Assembly: GCA_947487205.1 (NCBI GenBank)
Contig: CANKVU010000017.1
Span: 1 to 64,000 of the forward strand
DNA: 64,000 nucleotides
From: an uncultured Paracoccaceae bacterium
Lineage (GTDB): Bacteria; Pseudomonadota; Alphaproteobacteria; Rhodobacterales; Rhodobacteraceae
Direction of reading: 5' to 3'
Shown in pieces: positions 39,370 through 49,215 of this stretch (positions are counted from its first letter, which is position 1; the number at the start of each line of letters is the position of its first letter). The translations under genes were made by a program, and so were the position numbers. A model generated the notes under the pieces. It was not told the DNA's origin. It searched no databases and worked only from the letters and a program-made list of their open reading frames with translations.

Positions 39370-39538
39370 GGTCTGCCTCTTTCTCGGGCGGTCCCGCCCC
39401 ATGCGGGCCGCGAATTCCGGCGTCCCGTTAGCACGGGGCCCGTGGCATGAAAACCCGGGGCCGTGGCCGTACCGATTGCAGGCCAGGGGGGAAGTACGCT
39501 CTAGTTGATCCGTTAAGGTATAAAATCCGGGGGACAGA

Positions 39539-40981
39539 ATGAACGCGATCGTCGATTTCCTAAACACGATCTTATGGGGCTACGTCCTCGTCTGGGGGCT
39601 CCTCGCGGTGGGAGTCTACCTGACCTGCCAGACGAAATTCATCCAGTTCCGCCATTTCGGCGAGTTCTTCCGCGTGATCTTCCAGTCGACCGCAACCGCG
39701 ACCAACGGGATCACGCCGCTCCAGGCGCTGACCATCTCGCTGGCCAGTCGGGTGGGTACGGGCAACCTGGCCGGCGTCGCGGTGGCGCTGTACCTGGGCG
39801 GGCCCGGCGCGATCTTCTGGATGTGGATGGTGGCGCTCGTCGGCATGGCGACGGCCTATTCCGAATCCACTCTCGCGCAACTCTACAAGACGCGCAATGC
39901 CGATGAGCAGTATCGCGGCGGCCCGGCCTACTACATGTGGCATGGGATGAACGCGAAGTGGCTGGGCTACGTGTTCTGCTTCTTCTTCCTGTGCTCCTTC
40001 GGCTTGATCTTCGTCGCGGTGCAATCGAACTCCATCGCCGACGCGATGGAAGGCGCCATGGGCATTCCGCACTTGGCCACGGGCATCGTCATCGCCATCC
40101 TGACGGCGGTCGTGATCTTCGGCGGAATCAAGTCGATCGCCAACGTGGCCGACAAGGTGGTGCCTTTCATGGCCGGGCTCTACCTGCTGGTGGCGCTCGT
40201 CATCATCGTCATCAACATTACCGAGGTGCCGGGCACGCTGGCGCTGATCGTGAAGTCGGCCTTCGGACTGGAGCAGGCGGCCGGCGGGTTCACCGGCGGG
40301 TTCATGGCGGCGCTCCTGAACGGGGTGAAGCGGGGCCTGTTTTCCAACGAGGCGGGCATGGGCTCGGCGCCGCACATCGCCGCCGTGGCGGTGCCCGAGC
40401 CGCACCACCCGTCGAGCCAGGGACTGGTCCAGGGTCTGGGCGTGTTCATCGACACGCTCCTGATCTGTACCGCGACGGCGCTGATGATCCTGCTTTCCGG
40501 CGTGGTCGATTACGGACCCGACGGGGTAACGGGCATGGAGCTGACGCAGAACGCGCTCGAGGCCCATATCGGCGTGGTCGGACCGCTCTTCATCGCGGTG
40601 GCGATCCTGTTCTTCGCCTACACGTCAATTCTGGGCAATTACGCCTATTCCGAGAACGTGCTCGAGTTCCTGGGCCTCGCGGGCAAGATGCCGCTGACGA
40701 TCTTCAAGTGCATGCAGCTTGCCATGGTGATCTGGGGGGCGGTGCAGCCGGTGACGCGGGTGTTCAACTTCGCCGACGCCTCGATGGCGGTGATGGCGAC
40801 GATCAACCTCGTCGCGCTGATCTTCCTGTCCGGCACGGTGATCCGGCTGACGAAGGATTATTTCGCCCAGCGGCGCGCCGGCGAGGAGCCGATTTTCCGC
40901 ATCGCGCAGCATGAGGGCCTGAGCAAGGGCATCGACGCGTCCATCTGGAACCGCGACGTGGCCGCCGAGCGCGAGGGCTGA
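39539..40981 (+). CDS. sodium:alanine/glycine symporter, AGCS family
   Basis: Sodium-coupled amino acid importer of the inner membrane. The 480-residue product has 10-11 membrane helices. Its family signatures include [11 protein letters not shown] as [26 protein letters not shown], and [25 protein letters not shown] ribosome site precedes the ATG, and TATAAA about 20 bases upstream may be part of the promoter. It is divergent from ndk and followed by a hairpin terminator. The exact amino acid cannot be read from sequence. Confidence 0.93.
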   Translation: MNAIVDFLNTILWGYVLVWGLLAVGVYLTCQTKFIQFRHFGEFFRVIFQSTATATNGITPLQALTISLASRVGTGNLAGVAVALYLGGPGAIFWMWMVALVGMATAYSESTLAQLYKTRNADEQYRGGPAYYMWHGMNAKWLGYVFCFFFLCSFGLIFVAVQSNSIADAMEGAMGIPHLATGIVIAILTAVVIFGGIKSIANVADKVVPFMAGLYLLVALVIIVINITEVPGTLALIVKSAFGLEQAAGGFTGGFMAALLNGVKRGLFSNEAGMGSAPHIAAVAVPEPHHPSSQGLVQGLGVFIDTLLICTATALMILLSGVVDYGPDGVTGMELTQNALEAHIGVVGPLFIAVAILFFAYTSILGNYAYSENVLEFLGLAGKMPLTIFKCMQLAMVIWGAVQPVTRVFNFADASMAVMATINLVALIFLSGTVIRLTKDYFAQRRAGEEPIFRIAQHEGLSKGIDASIWNRDVAAEREG

Positions 40982-40989
40982 CCCTCCTG

Positions 40990-41020
40990 CCCGGGCGCCG
41001 CGAACGCGACGCCCGGGTTT
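40990..41020 (+). terminator. terminator after the AGCS symporter gene
   Basis: An 8-base inverted repeat, CCCGGGCG and CGCCCGGG, has a 12-base loop and is followed by TTT. It begins 8 bases after the stop codon. The T-run is short but the position is right. Confidence 0.65.
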
Positions 41021-41218
41021 CCGGCCCGCCGGGCACGCGCGGCCGCCTTGCTCGGTTGCAGGTCCGCCACTTGCACGGCCACCCGTGGCACCTGTGAGCC
41101 GCCGGTCCTGCTAACGGCGATCACCGTGTTTCCCAAGTCGACGCCCGACCGGCCCTGGCCCGCATAGGACCGCATCCCGAGGCTTTCCGAATGCCGCGGG
41201 CGGTGTTACCTGCGCCCC

Positions 41219-43075
41219 ATGCTGCACATTCGCGATATCACCTATTCGGTCGCCGGGCGGCCGCTCTTCGAGGGCGCCTCGGCCGACATCCCCGCGGGCC
41301 ACAAGGTCGGCGTGGTCGGCCGCAACGGCACCGGAAAGACCACCCTGTTCCGTCTGATCCGGGGCGAGCTGGCGCTGGAGAGCGGGATGATCGAGGTCCC
41401 CCGTCAGGCCCGGATCGGCGGCGTCCGGCAGGAGGTCCCGTCTTCGGAGACTTCCCTCCTCGATACCGTGCTGGCCGCGGACGAGGAGCGCGCCGGGCTG
41501 ATGGCCGAGGCGGAGACGACGGACGACCCCACGCGCATCGCGGAGGTACAGACGCGGCTCGCCGATATCGACGCCTGGTCGGCGGAGGCGCGGGCGACGC
41601 AGATCCTGCGCGGGCTGGGGTTCACCCAGGCCGAGGTCGCGCAACCCTGTTCGGCCTTCTCCGGCGGCTGGCGCATGCGCGTGGCCCTGGCGGGCGTGCT
41701 TTTCGCCGCGCCGGATGTTCTCCTCCTCGACGAGCCGACGAACTATCTCGACCTCGAAGGGGCGCTGTGGCTCGAAGATTACCTGACGCGCTACCCTCAC
41801 ACGGTGATCGTGATCAGCCACGACCGCGGCCTCCTGAACCGCTCCGTCAGCTCGATCCTGCATCTCGAGGACCGCAAGCTGACGCTCTACCAAGGGGCCT
41901 ACGACACCTTCGCCAAGGTGCGCTCCGCCCGGATCGCGGCGAAAGAGGCCGAGATCAAGAAGCAGGAGGAGCGCCGCGCGCACCTGCAGAGCTTCGTCGA
42001 CCGGTTTCGCGCCCAGGCCACGAAGGCGAAGCAGGCCCAGAGCCGTATCAAGATGATCGAGCGGATGGAAACCATCACGACGCCCCAGGAAGCGGCGCTG
42101 CGACGCTTCACCTTCCCCGAACCGGAGGAGTTGTCGCCGCCCATCATCACGACCGAAGGGGTCAGCGTCGGATATGGCGATCGGCCGGTATTGTCGAAGC
42201 TGGACCTGCGGATCGACCAGGATGACCGGATCGCGCTCCTGGGGCGCAACGGCGAGGGCAAGTCGACACTATCGAAGCTTCTGGCGGCGAGGCTGGAGCA
42301 GATGGGCGGGCGGATCACCACCTCGTCCAAGTTGCGCGTGGGGTACTTCGCCCAGCACCAGGTGGACGAATTGCGGGTGGAAGAAACGCCGATCGATCAC
42401 CTCCTGCGGCTGAGGCCGGGCGAGGCGCCAGGACGGGCGCGGGCGCGGCTGGCCGGGTTCGGATTGGGTGCCGAGCAGGCGGAAATGAAGGTGGGATCGC
42501 TGTCGGGGGGGCAGAAGGCGCGGCTGTCGCTGCTGATCGCGACGCTGGACGCGCCGCATCTCCTGATCCTCGACGAGCCGACGAACCACCTTGATATCGA
42601 AAGCCGGGAATCCCTGGTCGAGGCACTGACGGCTTATTCCGGCGCGGTGATCCTGGTCAGCCACGACATGCACCTGCTGTCGCTCGTCGCGGACCGACTG
42701 TGGCTGGTGAAGGAGGGGCGGGTCGCGCCCTTCGAGGGGGATCTCGACGAATACCGCCGGATGCTCCTCGGACGCGAGGACAAGGGGCCCGCCAAGGCCC
42801 CGGACAAGGACCGGCCCAAGCCGCAGAAGCCCTCGCGCGAGGCGATTTTGAACCTGCGCTCCGAGGTTCGCAAATCGGAAGCACGGGTCGAGAAGCTGAG
42901 TGAGATGCGCGACAAGCTCGCCCGGAAGCTGGCCGATCCCGCACTCTACGAAGATGCGCGTCTGGGCGAGTTGGAGGTCTGGAACCGCAAGTATGCCGAG
43001 GTGATGGAGGCGATGGAGCGCGCCGAAAGCCTTTGGGAAACCGCCTTGGAGCGGCTGGAGAAAGCCGAGGCCTGA
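41219..43075 (+). CDS. ABC-F family ATPase
   Basis: Soluble protein with two ABC domains and no membrane part, of the class that acts on ribosomes. The 618-residue product has the first Walker A GRNGTGKTT and signature FSGGWRMRVALA, the second Walker A GRNGEGKST and signature LSGGQKARLSLL, and both DEPTN(Y/H)LD Walker B ends. The linker between domains is basic and rich in Lys/Gln. The C-terminus has a charged coiled-coil (about 540-615). The layout is closest to the YheS/Uup branch; a precise subfamily cannot be assigned here. The gene runs into marC with 1 base between. Confidence 0.92.
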   Translation: MLHIRDITYSVAGRPLFEGASADIPAGHKVGVVGRNGTGKTTLFRLIRGELALESGMIEVPRQARIGGVRQEVPSSETSLLDTVLAADEERAGLMAEAETTDDPTRIAEVQTRLADIDAWSAEARATQILRGLGFTQAEVAQPCSAFSGGWRMRVALAGVLFAAPDVLLLDEPTNYLDLEGALWLEDYLTRYPHTVIVISHDRGLLNRSVSSILHLEDRKLTLYQGAYDTFAKVRSARIAAKEAEIKKQEERRAHLQSFVDRFRAQATKAKQAQSRIKMIERMETITTPQEAALRRFTFPEPEELSPPIITTEGVSVGYGDRPVLSKLDLRIDQDDRIALLGRNGEGKSTLSKLLAARLEQMGGRITTSSKLRVGYFAQHQVDELRVEETPIDHLLRLRPGEAPGRARARLAGFGLGAEQAEMKVGSLSGGQKARLSLLIATLDAPHLLILDEPTNHLDIESRESLVEALTAYSGAVILVSHDMHLLSLVADRLWLVKEGRVAPFEGDLDEYRRMLLGREDKGPAKAPDKDRPKPQKPSREAILNLRSEVRKSEARVEKLSEMRDKLARKLADPALYEDARLGELEVWNRKYAEVMEAMERAESLWETALERLEKAEA

Positions 43076-43076
43076 C

Positions 43077-43703
43077 GTGGATCCCGATTTCCTGATCACC
43101 GCCTTCGTGACGCTCTTCGTCGTGATCGATCCGATCGGGACCACGCCGATCTTCGTGTCGCTGACCCATGGCATGCCCCGGTCGCGTCGTCGCGGCATCG
43201 CCGTCCGGGCCTGCACGATCGGCCTGGTGATCCTGACGCTGTTCGGCCTCCTCGGAGAACAGGTACTGGGGTTCATAGGGATCTCCATGCCCGCGTTCCG
43301 GATCGCGGGCGGGCTTCTGCTGTTCCTGACGGCCCTGGAGATGCTGTTCGGCAAGCGCACCCAGCGGCGTCAGGATCAGGCGCCGGACGATCCCGATCCC
43401 GACGACGACCCCTCCGTCTTCCCCCTGGCGATCCCGCTTCTGTCGGGGCCTGGGGGAATCGCCTCGATGATCCTGCTGACGGATCAGGCCAGCGGCAACC
43501 CGCTGGCGTTCTCGGGCATCTTCGCGGTGATGCTGGTAGTCTTTGCCATTGTCTTCGTCCTGTTCCTGCTCGCGGGGCATATCGAGAAGGCACTGGGGCC
43601 GACAGGCATTCTCGTGGTCACGCGCCTTCTGGGAATGCTGCTCGCGGCGCTGTCGGTACAATTCGTCCTGGACGGGATCCAGAACACGGGGCTGGCTGGC
43701 TGA
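43077..43703 (+). CDS. MarC family integral membrane protein
   Basis: The 208-residue product has six predicted membrane helices and a polar middle loop (RRQDQAPDDPDPDDD). It has the MarC motifs FVVIDPIGTTPIF near the start and PLAIPLLSGPGGIASM in the middle. Function of the family is not firmly known; the old link to antibiotic resistance is not supported. The start is GTG, immediately after the ABC-F stop, so the two are coupled. Confidence 0.9.
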   Translation: MDPDFLITAFVTLFVVIDPIGTTPIFVSLTHGMPRSRRRGIAVRACTIGLVILTLFGLLGEQVLGFIGISMPAFRIAGGLLLFLTALEMLFGKRTQRRQDQAPDDPDPDDDPSVFPLAIPLLSGPGGIASMILLTDQASGNPLAFSGIFAVMLVVFAIVFVLFLLAGHIEKALGPTGILVVTRLLGMLLAALSVQFVLDGIQNTGLAG

Positions 43704-43739
43704 CTGTTCATTGCGACTCGCGCTCCCTATCTTTGAGCA

Positions 43740-44330
43740 ATGACGGGCGACGACGCGGCGAACCTGCTTTACCTCTCGCTGCTTGGGGCGGCGATCTTCG
43801 GGTATTTTGTCGCCGCCGGTCGGCAGCGCATGGGCAAGACCCTTCGACAGCTTGCCATGTGGGGGCTGATCTTCGTCGGCGTGATCGCGGTTGCGGGCCT
43901 CTGGCCGAGCCTTCGTGACCAGATCGTGCCCAGCCAGAGCTTCAATGCCACGGGCGACGGTGCCGGCATCCTGCACGTGCCGCAGGGCTTCGATGGCCAT
44001 TATCGCGTGCGGTTGGAGGTGAACGGGCGCCCATTGGATTTCGTCGTCGATACGGGCGCAACCGATCTGGTGCTGAGCCGGCAGGATGCCCGGCGCGTGG
44101 GGATCGACCCCGACGGGCTTGCCTATCTCGACCGGGCACAGACGGCGAACGGGACGGTGCCGATGGCGCGGGTGCGCCTGGACCGGGTATCGCTGGGCGG
44201 GATCGAGGATCGCGGCGTCCCCGCGAGCGTGAACGGGGGCGAGATGCCGGGCTCGCTTCTCGGCATGAGCTATCTGTCTCGTTTCGGGCGGATCGCGATC
44301 GAGAACGGCGAACTGACGCTGGAACGCTAG
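43740..44330 (+). CDS. retropepsin-like aspartic protease, TIGR02281 type
   Basis: The 196-residue product has two N-terminal membrane segments (about 8-25 and 38-56) that anchor it, followed by a single aspartic-protease lobe with the active-site DTGAT at residues 104-108. A retropepsin-like second motif, LLGMSYLSRF, lies near the end. Such one-lobe proteases work as dimers, here on the periplasmic side. It lies 36 bases after marC. Its stop overlaps the stop of the convergent GST-like gene by 4 bases (CTAG). Confidence 0.88.
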   Translation: MTGDDAANLLYLSLLGAAIFGYFVAAGRQRMGKTLRQLAMWGLIFVGVIAVAGLWPSLRDQIVPSQSFNATGDGAGILHVPQGFDGHYRVRLEVNGRPLDFVVDTGATDLVLSRQDARRVGIDPDGLAYLDRAQTANGTVPMARVRLDRVSLGGIEDRGVPASVNGGEMPGSLLGMSYLSRFGRIAIENGELTLER

Positions 44331-44944
44331 GCAGGGAACGCCTGTTCGGGGGTTAGCATTCCAGGCAGTGCCCGCATCCGGCGGCGCCACCCGGCCATGG
44401 CCGGGCTGGGTGCGACCCCCGCCGCGTCGAGCCATTGGACATAGCCCCAGACCGCGCAATCGCCGATCCCCGGGGCGCCGCCGTGGAGGAACGGATCCGC
44501 CCCCAGCATGATGTCGAACCGATCGCGATCGGCGGCGAAACGGTCCTCCAGCCACGCGATCACGTCCGGCGGCGGGGGCATGCCGGCCTTCTGTCGGGCC
44601 GCCTTCAGTTGCGGCAGGCACATCCCGATTCGGTTCGCCTCCCACAGCACGATTTCGCGCCCTCGCCGCATGCCGTCGGGCCACCCGCCCAACAGGCAGG
44701 AATGGCGAGCCGCCAGTTCGATGAGAATCGACCCGGATTGCCGGATCGCACTCCCATTCATGGTAAGGACCGGAACCTCGCCTGACGGAGACAGGTCAAG
44801 GAACTCCGATGGACGCGAGCCACGCGGGGCGTGGATGTCGATCCGGCGTGTGGAATGCGCGATCCCCGCAACCGATAGCGCCAGCGCGACCTTGCAGGCA
44901 TGGCCTGAGTCCGGGTGCCCATAAAGAACGATCTCTTCGTCCAT
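44327..44944 (-). CDS. glutathione S-transferase-like protein
   Basis: The 205-residue product has a thioredoxin-like N-terminal domain with LYGHPDSGHACKVALAL. The Gly/Ser site is PSGEVPVLTMNGSAIRQSGSI, with cis-Pro and Ser. An all-helical C-terminal domain follows. Sequence is distinct from the GST at 29831. The stop overlaps the protease gene end on the other strand. It is 1 base downstream of holC, so it may be translated with pepA-holC. Substrate not known. Confidence 0.85.
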   Translation of the reverse strand: MDEEIVLYGHPDSGHACKVALALSVAGIAHSTRRIDIHAPRGSRPSEFLDLSPSGEVPVLTMNGSAIRQSGSILIELAARHSCLLGGWPDGMRRGREIVLWEANRIGMCLPQLKAARQKAGMPPPPDVIAWLEDRFAADRDRFDIMLGADPFLHGGAPGIGDCAVWGYVQWLDAAGVAPSPAMAGWRRRMRALPGMLTPEQAFPA

Positions 44945-45406
44945 CTAGGCACTCTCCGCCTTCTTCTCCCAGCGGCCCGATTCCTCGGACCAATACTGCG
45001 CCGCGGCGCCAGCCTGCGTCAGGTCCCGCCACTGCGACCGCGCCTGGGCGAGTGCGGCCGGATCGGCGCCGTCGAACAACACGCAGGCCCGGCGGATGGC
45101 AGCCACCTCCTCTGCCTTCACCGCTGCGCCGTCGATACTCATCACGCAGGCACGATCGTCCGGCAAGGCATCGTTCGTCGTCAGGAGGACGGGATGGTCC
45201 GCGTCATCCTTTCCGCCGGCGATCCCGTGCGGCAGGAAGCCATCGTCCGAAAACGTCCAGAGGCTTTCGTCGATCTGCGCCAGCCGGTCGGCGTCGCATC
45301 CTCGGACGAGAACCCGCCACCCCTGTCCCAGCGCCCGTTCGAGAAGTTGGGGCAAGACGACCTCCAGGGGGCGGCGGGTCAGGTGGTAGAAATAGGCCGC
45401 GCCCAT
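44945..45406 (-). CDS. holC: DNA polymerase III subunit chi
   Basis: Clamp-loader accessory subunit that binds SSB. The 153-residue product begins MGAAYFYHLTRRPLE and follows the chi pattern (RVLVRGCD, SFLPHG-like DGFLPHG, CVLFDGAD, YWSEESGRWEKKA). The start is one base after the pepA stop, and pepA-holC linkage is common in proteobacteria. Confidence 0.9.
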   Translation of the reverse strand: MGAAYFYHLTRRPLEVVLPQLLERALGQGWRVLVRGCDADRLAQIDESLWTFSDDGFLPHGIAGGKDDADHPVLLTTNDALPDDRACVMSIDGAAVKAEEVAAIRRACVLFDGADPAALAQARSQWRDLTQAGAAAQYWSEESGRWEKKAESA

Positions 45407-45407
45407 T

Positions 45408-46877
45408 CTACCCCTCGTAACGGTCGCGGACGAGCCGATCGAGCGCGCGCACGCCCCATCCAGATGCGCCCTTGGGGGCATAGGGCGAGTCGAACGACGT
45501 GGACGCGACGCCCGCGATATCCAGGTGACACCATTTCGTCTCGTCCTTGACGAACCGGTGCAGAAACTCGGCTGCGGTGATCGTGCCTGCGGGCCGGCCG
45601 CCGGTATTCTTCACGTCGGCGATGCGGGATTTCAACTGGTCGGCGTATTCCTTGCCGAGCGGCAGCCGCCAGAGGCCCTCGCCCTCGGCCTTCGCAGCCG
45701 CCAGGACGCTGTCGCAGAACCCGTCGTCGTTCGACAGCGCGGCCGCGTTGTGGTGCCCGAGGCCGATGATCGCGGCGCCGGTGAGCGTGGCGAGGTCGAT
45801 CACGCCCGCGGGCTGGAACGTCTCCTGCGCGTACCAGAGCACGTCGGCTAGGACGAGGCGCCCCTCGGCATCGGTGTTGATGACCTCGATCGTGTCGCCC
45901 TTCATGGACGTGACCACGTCGCCGGGGCGGTAGGCCCGCCCGTCGGGCATGTTCTCCACGAGGCCCACCAGTCCCACCACGTTCGCCTTCGCCTTTCGCA
46001 TTGCGAGGGTCCTCATGACGCCCGCGACCACGGCCGATCCGCCCATGTCCATCGTCATGTCCTCCATGCCCGATCCGGGCTTGAGGGAAATGCCGCCGGT
46101 ATCGAAGACGACGCCCTTGCCGACGAGCGCGAGCGGCGCCTCGTCGCCGCCGCCCATCCACTTCATCACCACCATCTTCGTCGGCGTCTCGGAGCCCTGA
46201 CCCACGGCGAGGAACGCGCCCATGCCAAGTTCGGCCAGGCGATCCTCCTCGATCACCTCGACCTCCAGCCCGTACTCGGAGAGCGCCTGCAGCCGTTCGG
46301 CATATGCGGTGGTGGTCAGAACGTTGGCAGGCGCGTTCACCAGATCGCGTGCGAAGAAGACGCCGGCCGCGATGGCGGCAAGGTCGGCGGTGGCCTCCGA
46401 CAGCGCGTCGGGCTGGGTGACCATCACGGTCACCTCGCCGGGCGTCTTGTCCTCCTTCTTCGATTTCTGGTCAGTGTACTCGTACCCTCTCAGAAGCGCG
46501 CCCATCAGCACGTCTGGCGCGCCGCGTCGCGCGCCGACGGCAAGGGTCATGGGCTTGCCCCCGGCTTCCCGCGCAAGGGCGACGCCGGCCTTGCGGGCGT
46601 CTTCTGCCCCCGGCTTGCGGCCGAGCTTGGTGACGACGAGCGCGTCGGCGGCCAAGCCCGCAGGGAACGACAGGCGCACGGCGTCGCCCTCGGCGGCCTT
46701 CGACCACGCCTTGGACTGGGCCAGACGCTCCACCGCCCCACGGGTGAGCTTGTTCACCCGACGTGCGAGCGGGTCGAGACCGCCCTCGCCGTCGACGAAG
46801 ACGGCGACGAGGCCGCTGGCCTCTGCCAGGGCCGCGGGGTCGGTCTCGACGACGCGGAAGGTGGCAGGTTCAGTCAT
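45408..46877 (-). CDS. pepA: leucyl aminopeptidase
   Basis: Two-metal cytosolic aminopeptidase of family M17. The 489-residue product has an N-terminal regulatory domain. The catalytic C-terminal domain shows LVGKGVVFDTGGISLKPG (metal Lys and Asp), MDMGGSAVV and the signature NTDAEGRL. I start at MTEPATFR because upstream codons run into the divergent lptF promoter region. It is divergent from lptF; both may use the 128 bases between. Confidence 0.95.
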   Translation of the reverse strand: MTEPATFRVVETDPAALAEASGLVAVFVDGEGGLDPLARRVNKLTRGAVERLAQSKAWSKAAEGDAVRLSFPAGLAADALVVTKLGRKPGAEDARKAGVALAREAGGKPMTLAVGARRGAPDVLMGALLRGYEYTDQKSKKEDKTPGEVTVMVTQPDALSEATADLAAIAAGVFFARDLVNAPANVLTTTAYAERLQALSEYGLEVEVIEEDRLAELGMGAFLAVGQGSETPTKMVVMKWMGGGDEAPLALVGKGVVFDTGGISLKPGSGMEDMTMDMGGSAVVAGVMRTLAMRKAKANVVGLVGLVENMPDGRAYRPGDVVTSMKGDTIEVINTDAEGRLVLADVLWYAQETFQPAGVIDLATLTGAAIIGLGHHNAAALSNDDGFCDSVLAAAKAEGEGLWRLPLGKEYADQLKSRIADVKNTGGRPAGTITAAEFLHRFVKDETKWCHLDIAGVASTSFDSPYAPKGASGWGVRALDRLVRDRYEG

Positions 46878-47005
46878 TGGGCAGGTCCTCGCATCGGGTC
46901 TCGCCCGATACGTAGGCGAGGCGACGCGCTTTGGCCAGAAGGCCGTTTTCCCCCGCACCGCGCTGGGATAGGGTCCGTCCCGAGAGGCGGAACGGGAGAC
47001 GGGCC

Positions 47006-48124
47006 TTGCGAACTTTCGACAGGTACGTGCTGTCGCAAATGCTGATGCTCTTCGGGTTCTTCGCCCTGGTCCTGGCCGGTATCTACTGGATCAACCGGGC
47101 CGTGGACCTGTTCGAGGCGTTGATCTCGGACGGCCAATCCGCGTTGATCTTTCTGGAATTCTCGCTGCTGACGCTGCCTACCGTGATCCGGCTGGTCCTC
47201 CCGGTCGCGGCCTTCGCCGCCGCCGTCTACGTCACCAACCGGATGCGGGCGGAATTGGAGATCACCGCGATCCGGGCCGCCGGCATATCGCCGTTGCGGG
47301 GGGTGAGGCCGGTCCTGGTCTTCGGCCTCTGTGCCGGATTCCTCTGCCTGGCCCTATCCCACGCCCTGGGTCCGATGGCCAAGACGCGGCTGGCGGAGAG
47401 ATCGGACCAGATCGCCCAGGACGTGACCGCGGGCCTTTTGACCGAGGGGCGGTTCCTGCACCCCGGCGACGGCATCACGGTCTTCATCGACGAGATCGAC
47501 GCGGATGGTGACTTGACCGGCATCTTCTTGTCTGACCGGCGCGCGCCCGGTTCTGCGACCCTTTATGTCGCGCGAAGGGCGGACCTGGTGCGCGGGGCCA
47601 AGGGGCCGCGGCTTATCATGTACGACGGTATGGCACAGACGCTCGACCGCGGCGGACGGCTCGGCACCACCAGGTTTGAGGACTTCACCTACGACATCTC
47701 GAACACCGACAACGAGGGGGGCGGCGATGGGCGGGCGCTGGGCGACATCCCCTCCCACGAGCTCTGGGCCATGCCCGGCGCCGTGGCCGACGAGACCGGC
47801 GAGCGCCCCCGCCGCATCCGGCTGGAACTGGGTGAACGCACGACGCAAGGAGCGCAGGCCACGGTCGCACCGATCCTGGGCTATGCGGTGATGATGCTGG
47901 GGGCCTTCTCGCGCTTTGCCGCGTGGCGTCAGGTTCTGGGGGCGAGCGTCGCGCTGATCCTCTATGACCTGGCGGACAATCTCGTCTTCGATGCCGCTGT
48001 CTCGGGCGACGTTCCGGTCGCGGCTATCGCCGCGCCGAGTTTGGGCGCCTTCGCGCTGGCCCTTCTCCTCCTGACGCGATCGGTGCGGCCGGGGCGCCAG
48101 CCTCAGGGGGGCATAGCGGCATGA
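47006..48124 (+). CDS. lptF: LPS export ABC transporter permease LptF
   Basis: Inner-membrane permease that, with LptG and LptB, extracts lipopolysaccharide for transport to the outer membrane. The 372-residue product begins RTFDRYVLSQML. It has three membrane helices, then a periplasmic beta-jellyroll (about 140-260), then three more helices. No in-frame ATG fits; the TTG at 47006, after GGGAGACGGG, is the likely start. Its end overlaps lptG as ATGA. Confidence 0.92.
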   Translation: MRTFDRYVLSQMLMLFGFFALVLAGIYWINRAVDLFEALISDGQSALIFLEFSLLTLPTVIRLVLPVAAFAAAVYVTNRMRAELEITAIRAAGISPLRGVRPVLVFGLCAGFLCLALSHALGPMAKTRLAERSDQIAQDVTAGLLTEGRFLHPGDGITVFIDEIDADGDLTGIFLSDRRAPGSATLYVARRADLVRGAKGPRLIMYDGMAQTLDRGGRLGTTRFEDFTYDISNTDNEGGGDGRALGDIPSHELWAMPGAVADETGERPRRIRLELGERTTQGAQATVAPILGYAVMMLGAFSRFAAWRQVLGASVALILYDLADNLVFDAAVSGDVPVAAIAAPSLGAFALALLLLTRSVRPGRQPQGGIAA

Positions 48125-49215
48125 TCCTGCACCTCTATTTCGCAAGACGCTACTCGACGACGTTCCTCTTCGTCGCGGCGATCTTCTTCGGCATCATCCT
48201 GCTCGTGGATCTCGTCGATCAGGTAAGGCGGTTCGAGGGATCGGGTATTTCCTTTCCCGGCATCGTCGGATTGACGCTGCTGTCGGCACCGCAAACGATC
48301 TACACGATCCTTCCGCTCCTCGTGATCGTGACGACGCTGGCGCTGTTTCTCAACCTCTCCCGGACATCGGAACTGGTCGTGACGCGGGCCTCGGGGCGCT
48401 CGGCTTTCCGCAGCCTGATCGGTCCCGTGGTCGTGACGTTGCTGATCGGAGCGCTGGCGGTCGCTGCGCTCAATCCGATCTCGGCCTCCACGGCGCGGCA
48501 ATATGATCTCATGGCCGAGCGTCTGAGCGGCGGCGGCGGTTCTGCCCTTTCGGTGGGGTCCGAAGGGATCTGGCTGCGCCAACGCGGCGAGACGGGGCAG
48601 ATCGTGATCCAGGCCCGCCGGGCGGACGAGAATGGAACGGTCCTGCGCGGGGTCAGCTTTTTCGGCTTCGACGGGATCGGCGACCCGACGACGCGGATTG
48701 AGGCGCGCACCGCTCGGTTGGAGCCCGGGCAATGGATCTTGGGCGATGCAAAGACGTGGGATTTCTCGACCCCGAACGCCGAGGCATCGGCCCGTCGGAT
48801 CGACCGCATGACGGTGCCGACCAGCCTGACGGCCGAGCGCATTCTGGACAGCTTCGGCGATCCCGCCACGCTGGGGGTGTGGAACCTCCCGGCCTTCATC
48901 GATGATCTGCGCGAGGCTGGCTTTTCGGCGCAGCGCCATACCGTCTACCTTCAGATGCAACTATCCTTGCCGGTGCTCCTGGTAGCGATGATGCTGGTGG
49001 GCGCGGCATTCACGATGCGGCATTCCCGCGTCAGTCGCACGGGCTTGATGGTCCTGCTGGCGCTGACGCTCGGCTTCACCCTTTTCTTCATCCGCAATTT
49101 CGCGCAGATCCTCGGGGAGGAGGGACAGATCCCCGTTCTCCTCGCCGCATGGGGCCCACCCGTCGCGGCGGTTCTCCTTCCGATCGGGCTCCTGTTGCAC
49201 TGGGAAGACGGCTGA
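48121..49215 (+). CDS. lptG: LPS export ABC transporter permease LptG
   Basis: Partner of LptF. The 364-residue product starts MILHLYFARRYSTTFLF and has six membrane helices surrounding a central periplasmic jellyroll domain (about 130-260). The gene overlaps lptF by 4 bases upstream and lptD by one base downstream. LptB and LptC are not in the window. Confidence 0.94.
   Translation: MILHLYFARRYSTTFLFVAAIFFGIILLVDLVDQVRRFEGSGISFPGIVGLTLLSAPQTIYTILPLLVIVTTLALFLNLSRTSELVVTRASGRSAFRSLIGPVVVTLLIGALAVAALNPISASTARQYDLMAERLSGGGGSALSVGSEGIWLRQRGETGQIVIQARRADENGTVLRGVSFFGFDGIGDPTTRIEARTARLEPGQWILGDAKTWDFSTPNAEASARRIDRMTVPTSLTAERILDSFGDPATLGVWNLPAFIDDLREAGFSAQRHTVYLQMQLSLPVLLVAMMLVGAAFTMRHSRVSRTGLMVLLALTLGFTLFFIRNFAQILGEEGQIPVLLAAWGPPVAAVLLPIGLLLHWEDG

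Noticed and set aside
40858..41175. Minus-strand frame overlapping the end of the AGCS symporter gene
   Set aside because: It overlaps the symporter C-terminus and a terminator, and the product looks random.
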